From an uncultured Lachnospiraceae bacterium (lineage in GTDB: Bacteria > Bacillota > Clostridia > Lachnospirales > Lachnospiraceae), in contig CAJUBP010000022.1 of NCBI GenBank assembly GCA_910584585.1, forward strand, positions 1-64,000: a stretch of 64,000 nucleotides of DNA, read 5' to 3'. A program made the translations under genes and the position numbers. Shown here one piece after another: positions 59,134 through 64,000 of the stretch; the first letter of the stretch is position 1; the number at the start of each line of letters is the position of its first letter. A model generated the notes under the pieces. The model was not told the DNA's origin, made no database searches, and saw nothing but the letters and a program-made list of their open reading frames with translations.

Positions 59134-61380
59134 TTACATATTTGCAATCAAAGCAGCAATATCCTCAGGACTCATCAATTTCGACGGATTGGATAAATCC
59201 GGCATGAAAGGTTTATCTTCTATTTCGATTCTGTTAATTGTCTCAGGAAGCCCATCTACGGTAGTATTCCCAATTAAAGCGGCAATATCCTCAGGACTCA
59301 TCATCCTGTTTCCGTCTTCAATCACCGGTCTCGGCACTGGTTCCGGCTCTGGCTCTGGCTCCGGCTCTACGCTGGCTAATAATGCCGCAATATCTTCCGG
59401 CGTCATCGGCATGTTTCCGGTTTCTATTACGGATACTGGTTCCGGAATTGCCTCCGGCTTTGGCTCTTCTGTTGGCTCTGCTTCCGGTTCCAAATCTTCT
59501 GCAGTCTCCAGCATAGCCTCCGGAATCGTATCTTCTGCGGTCTTCAACATAGTCTCTGAAATCGTATCTTCTGCAGTTTCCAGCATAGCCTCTGGAATCG
59601 TATCTTCTGCAGTCTTCAACATAGTCTCTGAAATCGTATCTTCTGCAGTTTCCAGCATAACTTCCGGAATCGTATCTTCTGCAGTCTCCAACATAACTTC
59701 TGGTTCTTCTACAGTTTCCAGTATATTTTCTTCTTCTGCTGCTAATTCCGGCTCTGGTTCTGACCCTTCCGTGACTTCTGATATAATTTCTTTTTCCGTT
59801 GCTAATTCCAAATCAGGAACCAATTCCGGCTTATCTACTGGCATTAACTCAGGTTCCGCTTCCGTAATTGGTTCTGGCACTAGTTCGGGTTTCGTCTCCA
59901 TCACTGGTTCTGGCACTAGTTCGGGTTTCGTCTCCATCACTGGTTCTGGCACTAGTTCCGATTCTGTCTCCATCACTGGTTCTGGTTCCGGTTCGGATTC
60001 CGTCACTGGTTCTTCCATCGGCACCGGTTCCGGTTCCATAACTGATTCTGACATCGGCTCAGGTTCTGCTTCCATCATTATTTCTGGAACTGGCTCAGAT
60101 TCCATCATTGGTTCTGCTTCCAACTCAGGTTCTGCTTCCATCATTATTTCTGGTACCGGCTCAGGTTCCGCTTCTATCACTGGTTCTGGTACCAGCTCAG
60201 GTTCTGCTTCCACCATTGGTTCCAATACCAGTTCAGGTTCCGCTTCTATCACTGGTTCTGGCATTGTTCCCATATCTGGCTCTGCTTCCATCATCCCTTT
60301 TGGCTCTTCAGCCGCTTCCCGCATTGATTCCGGAGCTGTCTCTAATCCTGACTCCATGATTGCTTCCGGCATAAGCTCCGATTCCGATGCTTCCAATTTA
60401 TTCGGAACCATTCCTGATCCCAGCTTTTCCACTATATTCGGAATTTCTTCCTCCGATTCCGATGCTTCCAATTTATTTGGTATTCCTTCTTCTACCACAT
60501 TAGGAATCTCTTCTGCATCATATTCAGCCGTAATCTCTGAAACTTCTTCCAATGGCTCTGATATCACCTCTGTCTTTTCTTCTTCAGGTTCTGTCATAAG
60601 TTCCTTTGAAGATGCCCCCTGATAACTTTCCTTTTCAACAGGAACTTCTTTTACAATCACAGACGGAGGTATCTGGGCTACTTTCTCTGGAATCACTTCT
60701 ATAATATCCTGAATTAAATTGGAGGACTCCTGAATCTTCTCGGGGATTACTTCTATAATATTCTGAATTAAACTGGAGGACTCCTGAATTTTCTCTATAA
60801 TTTCCCTCTGATTATCATCCATCCTCTGAAGCTTCTTATCGTAAATCTCATTCTGCTTCTCCAATACTTCTGCTTTCATCTCCAACATAGACTGCTGGAA
60901 CTCTTCCATCTGTTTTAACAACTGATCATTGGAATTCATCAATGCATTTGCATTTTCTTTACTGCGGCTGATTGTCACCTTCGCAACCTTCTTCTGACCG
61001 TCCATAAGAGTTTCCAGCATATTAGCAATTTTCTTTTGATTTACAGAACTGGATTTTTCCAAAGGCATGATTTTCTGGCCGATAAAATTCAATTTCTCAT
61101 CCAAATCCTGAAATTTCTTCTGGGAAACCAGATGAGTTGACTTCTCTGCTTTCATAATGTCAACATATTGTTCTTCCGATCGCTGGCTATCCAATTCTTT
61201 CCACTTCAGCCATGCGCTTATGGTTAAACTAATGGAAACAAAGGTTGCAAAAGCAGCAACTCCAAGTATCGGATAGTTCTCTTTCATATTAACGATAAGA
61301 TAAATATCGACTAAAAATACAAAGATAGAAATAACTGAAAAAAGTTGTATTTTCGTCTTTTGTGAATTACCATGTTCCAT
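59134..61380 (-). CDS. Membrane-anchored acidic repeat protein with SPEDIAAL motifs
   Basis: A 748-residue protein. Two N-terminal membrane helices (FSVISIFVFLVDIYLIVNMK; YPILGVAAFATFVSISLTIS) are followed by a coiled-coil region of about 170 residues, then some 400 residues of Glu/Pro-rich degenerate repeats (EPVPEIMMEAEPEL-like; LETAEDTIPEAM-like). The C-terminus holds three copies of M(S/T)PEDIAALL/I, the last ending the protein. No catalytic domain is seen. A scaffold or tether with short binding motifs is a reasonable guess. The long repeat block makes assembly errors possible. Flanked by two response regulators on the same strand. Confidence 0.75.
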   Translation of the reverse strand: MEHGNSQKTKIQLFSVISIFVFLVDIYLIVNMKENYPILGVAAFATFVSISLTISAWLKWKELDSQRSEEQYVDIMKAEKSTHLVSQKKFQDLDEKLNFIGQKIMPLEKSSSVNQKKIANMLETLMDGQKKVAKVTISRSKENANALMNSNDQLLKQMEEFQQSMLEMKAEVLEKQNEIYDKKLQRMDDNQREIIEKIQESSSLIQNIIEVIPEKIQESSNLIQDIIEVIPEKVAQIPPSVIVKEVPVEKESYQGASSKELMTEPEEEKTEVISEPLEEVSEITAEYDAEEIPNVVEEGIPNKLEASESEEEIPNIVEKLGSGMVPNKLEASESELMPEAIMESGLETAPESMREAAEEPKGMMEAEPDMGTMPEPVIEAEPELVLEPMVEAEPELVPEPVIEAEPEPVPEIMMEAEPELEAEPMMESEPVPEIMMEAEPEPMSESVMEPEPVPMEEPVTESEPEPEPVMETESELVPEPVMETKPELVPEPVMETKPELVPEPITEAEPELMPVDKPELVPDLELATEKEIISEVTEGSEPEPELAAEEENILETVEEPEVMLETAEDTIPEVMLETAEDTISETMLKTAEDTIPEAMLETAEDTISETMLKTAEDTIPEAMLETAEDLEPEAEPTEEPKPEAIPEPVSVIETGNMPMTPEDIAALLASVEPEPEPEPEPVPRPVIEDGNRMMSPEDIAALIGNTTVDGLPETINRIEIEDKPFMPDLSNPSKLMSPEDIAALIANM

Positions 61381-61527
61381 CTGCTTTCCTCCACCTTGTA
61401 AAATATCAGAGTGTCTATTATAATCAGCTAAAGGATTCTGTGATTAATTTCCGCATAAAAAGATAATATCACAAATTTCAGAATTTTGCAAATCCTCCCC
61501 GTAAATTTTCATATGAACCATTCTTTT

Positions 61528-62235
61528 TTATTCCTCAATCATATACCCTACTCCCCATACCGTCTTGATAAATATCGGATTTCTGGCAGGCTCTCCCAGC
61601 TTTTCCCGCAGCCTGCCGATATGCGCCATCACCGTATTATTATGATCCAGAAACTTCTCGCCCCATATTTTTTCGAACAATTCCTCTGATGAAATCACTT
61701 TTCCCCTGTTTTCACACAAATACCAAAGAAGGGAAAATTCTATCGGGGTTAATGTAACTGATTTTCCATACAATGTGCATTTATGGGTATTTTTATTGAT
61801 GATAAGTCCGTGAATATCATATTCCGTAATCGGTTCATTTTCCTCTTCCGCGCCTGCGGCATTATTATAATGGACATAACGACGAAGCTGCGTCTTAACT
61901 CTTGCCGTAACCTCCAGGGGGTTGAATGGCTTTGTAATATAATCATCTGCTCCGATGGTAAGCCCCATGATCTTGTCTGTATCTTCTGCCTTTGCTGTAA
62001 GCATAATAATCGGATAAAAATAATGTTTCCGAATCTTTTGACAAATATGGAACCCATCAATATCCGGCAGCATAACATCTAAGATTGCCAAATCCATTTT
62101 TACTGATTCCGCACATTTTAACGCATCCATGCCATTGTAAAACTTATAGACGCTGTAACCCTCACTCTTTAGATAAAGTTCCATTAAATCCGCAATCTCT
62201 TTTTCATCATCCACAATCAGAATCTTTTCATTCAT
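61528..62235 (-). CDS. VanR-like response regulator, orphan
   Basis: A 235-residue OmpR-family regulator, the length of VanR. Receiver: ILIVDDEKEIADLMELYL, phosphoacceptor LAILDVMLPDIDG, PIIMLTAKAEDTDKIMGLTI, GADDYITKPFNPLEVTARVK; DNA-binding domain: LTPIEFSLLWYLCENRGKVI, HNNTVMAHIGRLREKLGEPA. Such regulators are normally followed by a VanS-type kinase, which is missing here; the next gene is the acidic repeat protein. A MITE-like end begins 16 bases upstream, so its own promoter may have been replaced. ATG 62235 with GGAGG upstream. Confidence 0.88.
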   Translation of the reverse strand: MNEKILIVDDEKEIADLMELYLKSEGYSVYKFYNGMDALKCAESVKMDLAILDVMLPDIDGFHICQKIRKHYFYPIIMLTAKAEDTDKIMGLTIGADDYITKPFNPLEVTARVKTQLRRYVHYNNAAGAEEENEPITEYDIHGLIINKNTHKCTLYGKSVTLTPIEFSLLWYLCENRGKVISSEELFEKIWGEKFLDHNNTVMAHIGRLREKLGEPARNPIFIKTVWGVGYMIEE

Positions 62236-62250
62236 ATCAGTTTCATCCTC

Positions 62251-62480
62251 CAGAGTGTGTCTTAAAATTGCTTTCCGCAAGATGTCGTTCCAATTTATAT
62301 CAGATTTTATGTTGGATTTCGAAGGTGTAGCGAGCTACATTGACTAAATTCAGCATGAAATCTGGTGTGAAGCGGGGCGGCAGATTTCATCTGCAAGTCG
62401 GAAGAAGGCGGCGTAGCGGGGCTACGTCAACGGATGACAACGCAGCAGATGGAAATTTAGGCAAGTAAAAACGTCAATAT
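62251..62480. mobile_element. Partial MITE-like element
   Basis: The left end CAGAGTGTGTCTTAAAATTG is followed by a different interior: CAGCATGAAATCTGGTGTGA near 62350, CGGCAGATTTCATCTGC, and a block CAGATGGAAATTTAGGCAAG (62443-62462) shared with 13584. No right end is here; a matching right end lies at 63811-63874 after the MATE and TetR remnants. No gene is seen between 62236 and 62562. Confidence 0.5.
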
Positions 62481-62562
62481 TTACCCCCACCCCATTAAAA
62501 ACTATTCTTTATTATAACACATGGCAAATCTCAAAAAAAGAAGGATTTCCTTTTCTGTTAAA

Positions 62563-63209
62563 TTACCCAAAGCTGGTCTTGGTTTGCCGGTGTGATAGTT
62601 CTTGGAGAAAATGCAGACGCAAGCCAACCGCCTGCATAAATGAGCCGCAGCCTTTCTGAACGCAGGTAAATACAATCCCGCTCAAATAAATACGCATGGT
62701 TAAAGTGGCAAATTCCATATATAAAGCGTCCCCATTTCCAAATATGCTGACAATCTGTGCCGGGAACACTTCAAATGTAATCAAAGCAACTGCGCCGATA
62801 CAAAACTCGGAGCCGAATTATTTTCTGTCGCTCCAAATATGCCTAAAAACTGCTGCTGAAAAATACAATAGACAGCAACCAGAACGAGAGAACACAATAG
62901 CGTCATCAAAGAAGCATTTCCAACCGCTTTACATGATTTGTCGTATTCCTTTCTTCCCTGACAGATACTGAAATACGCCCCGCAGCCACTGCCGGACAGT
63001 AAGGCAATCGCAAGCGCGATTACCGTTAAGGGATATACAACAGAGGTTGCGCTGTTTACCAAATAACCAATGCCATGTCCGATATAAATTTGGTCTACCA
63101 TGTTGTATATCGCCGCTATCAACATGGATATGATACTTGGGACAGCAAATTTTACCATTAGTTTTCCGATAGGGGCCTCCCCCAAAAAACTGTTTGCATT
63201 TTCATTCAT
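62563..63209 (-). pseudogene. MATE family efflux transporter, broken
   Basis: From 63209 the frame reads as a MATE N-terminus: NSFLGEAPIGKLMVKFAVPS, IYNMVDQIYIGHGIGYLVNS, ALLSGSGCGAYFSICQGRKE. Near 62810 it changes frame and jumps to a C-terminal MATE piece (FEVFPAQIVSIFGNGDALYM, RIYLSGIVFTCVQKGCGSFM). About 200 middle residues are deleted, so no transporter is made. It is divergent from a truncated TetR regulator. Confidence 0.8.
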
Positions 63210-63297
63210 GTCACATATACCGCCTTTCATCAGAAAAAATATTTTAATCTCCTGTCTTGACTTTTCCACATACAGAGCTACAATAAGAAAGAGACGA

Positions 63298-63732
63298 ATG
63301 CTTGTCAAAAAAGCCGGTGTGAACCGTTCGACTTATTACAGGCATTTTACAGGGAAAGAAGATATTATTTTTTACTTTCTGGATTCTGTTATGAGTGAAT
63401 ACCTTGAAACAGTCCGTTCACAAAAACCCGACTTAAAAACATATCTGCTGAATATGTTCCAGCACTATCTGAATTACAGAAAACAAATGCTTGTCATTTA
63501 CCATGCTGGATTGTCAATGGTACTTCTAAAGGTATTGGAAAAATACTTTCATTCTCAGATAGATACAGGTAAACCATTAGTGGATCAATACAAAGTTTCT
63601 TTCTATATCGGCGGTATATTTAATCATTTCTTGATGTGGTTTTCAAGAGATATGCAGGAATTGCCGGAAGAAATGACAGAATACACCCTCTTAGTGCTGC
63701 CGCCGCAATTTGTTCCATATCTGACAAAATAG
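63298..63732 (+). pseudogene. Truncated TetR/AcrR family regulator
   Basis: From an ATG at 63298 the frame gives VKKAGVNRSTYYRHFTGKED, the second half of a TetR helix-turn-helix, then a full-looking ligand domain (YLLNMFQHYLNYRKQMLVIY, YIGGIFNHFLMWFSRDMQEL) to the stop at 63732. The first roughly 30 residues with HTH helix 1 are missing; upstream bases belong to the MATE start region. DNA binding should be impaired. It was probably the repressor of the divergent MATE gene. Confidence 0.7.
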
Positions 63733-63810
63733 AAACGGGTTGATTATGAAAGTGATTAGGGCATGGCTGTACAATTCCCTCAAAACAATCAAGTTATTTG
63801 TACATTCATC

Positions 63811-63874
63811 GGCATGAAATCTGGTGTAAGGCGGAGCGGCAGATTACGGGAATGAATTTTAAGACACGCTCTAG
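63811..63874. mobile_element. Right end of a MITE-like element
   Basis: GGCATGAAATCTGGTGTAAG and GCGGAGCGGCAGATT repeat the interior of the 62251 element, followed by the terminal AATTTTAAGACACGCTCTAG. It lacks a left end. Confidence 0.6.
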
Positions 63875-63917
63875 TTTGACATACCGAAGAATTTGAATTT
63901 TGAAAGAGGAATGAAGT

Positions 63918-64000
63918 ATGGTTAGTGATTTTTTAGAAGCAGCATTTCCGTGGATTTTAATTGGTTTATTTGTAGCTATCAGTTGTTCTCTTATGAGCAA
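63918..64000 (+). CDS. Small membrane protein, partial at window end
   Basis: An ATG with AGAGGA seven bases upstream opens MVSDFLEAAFPWILIGLFVA and continues as a hydrophobic helix to the end of the window. Only about 27 residues are visible. It may be a short integral membrane protein; no family is assigned. Confidence 0.5.
   Translation, partial: MVSDFLEAAFPWILIGLFVAISCSLMS

Noticed and set aside
59189..60622. Long plus-strand frame rich in Gly/Ser opposite the acidic repeat gene
   Set aside because: It is the complement of the Glu/Pro repeats; it has no ribosome site, and the opposite strand has membrane helices, a coiled coil and conserved motifs.
1..64000. CRISPR arrays, prophage or complete insertion sequences
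   Set aside because: No spaced identical repeats with unique spacers, no phage structural genes and no transposase were found; repeat arrays present are tandem minisatellites or palindromes.
63806..64000. Minus-strand frame at the window end
   Set aside because: It runs through the MITE end and opposes a better-supported plus-strand start at 63918.

Overview
The window looks like chromosomal DNA of a spore-forming, anaerobic Gram-positive bacterium of the class Clostridia, most probably a Lachnospiraceae member. The grounds are strong Shine-Dalgarno sites before most genes, moderate GC with low-GC islands, spore maturation genes spmA/spmB, a YaaT/RicT-type gene inside a Bacillota-style yaaO-to-rsmI cluster, very short holin-like type I toxins, and many small palindromic intergenic repeats. 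Genus cannot be fixed by eye.

Layout. 1-4118: end of an initiator tRNA-Met, a type I toxin with a divergent antisense promoter, and a minus-strand operon of an ECF sigma factor, a membrane protein and an ABC exporter. 4163-8434: a low-GC patch between two copies of a hairpin repeat, with a lipoprotein, a metallo-beta-lactamase-fold hydrolase, a DUF2806 protein and several gene scars. 8473-11014: an FMN-binding lipoprotein coupled to a chemoreceptor. 11243-17974: the conserved housekeeping cluster (decarboxylase, guanylate kinase, YaaR, holB, ricT, trmN6, rsmI). 18130-25580: a PIN-domain toxin-antitoxin pair, a DUF885 lipoprotein, mgtE behind a minisatellite leader, a low-GC ATPase plus PD-(D/E)XK-like pair that could be an undescribed defence system, a DUF1810 protein and a MarR regulator. 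26054-38517: a sugar locus (ABC importer, GH2, GH65 phosphorylase, EamA transporter, beta-phosphoglucomutase, LacI regulator) and an M42 aminopeptidase. 38913-44754: Wadjet/MksBEF-like jetA-jetB-jetC with no jetD beside it. 44925-56208: spmAB, an AGCS symporter, a D,D-carboxypeptidase, trmB, peptidases and unknown membrane proteins. 56365-64000: tRNA-Lys, a two-component system, a very acidic repeat protein, an orphan VanR-like regulator, and a decayed MATE/TetR pair between MITE-like ends.

How parts work together. In the sugar locus the importer would bring in an oligosaccharide, GH2 would remove beta-galactosyl groups, GH65 would phosphorolyse an alpha-glucoside to beta-glucose-1-phosphate, and beta-phosphoglucomutase would feed this to glycolysis under LacI control. 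The ECF sigma operon looks like an envelope-stress or peptide-export unit. JetABC forms an SMC-like complex, but without the JetD nuclease it may act in chromosome maintenance rather than plasmid defence.

The region is rich in small-scale rearrangement: at least four families of palindromic repeats, tandem duplications at gene ends (trmN6, the EamA gene, jetC, the agcS leader), in-frame minisatellites in jetB and jetC, and a 43-bp repeat array in the mgtE leader. All calls rest on reading the sequence and on family knowledge; no database search was run.
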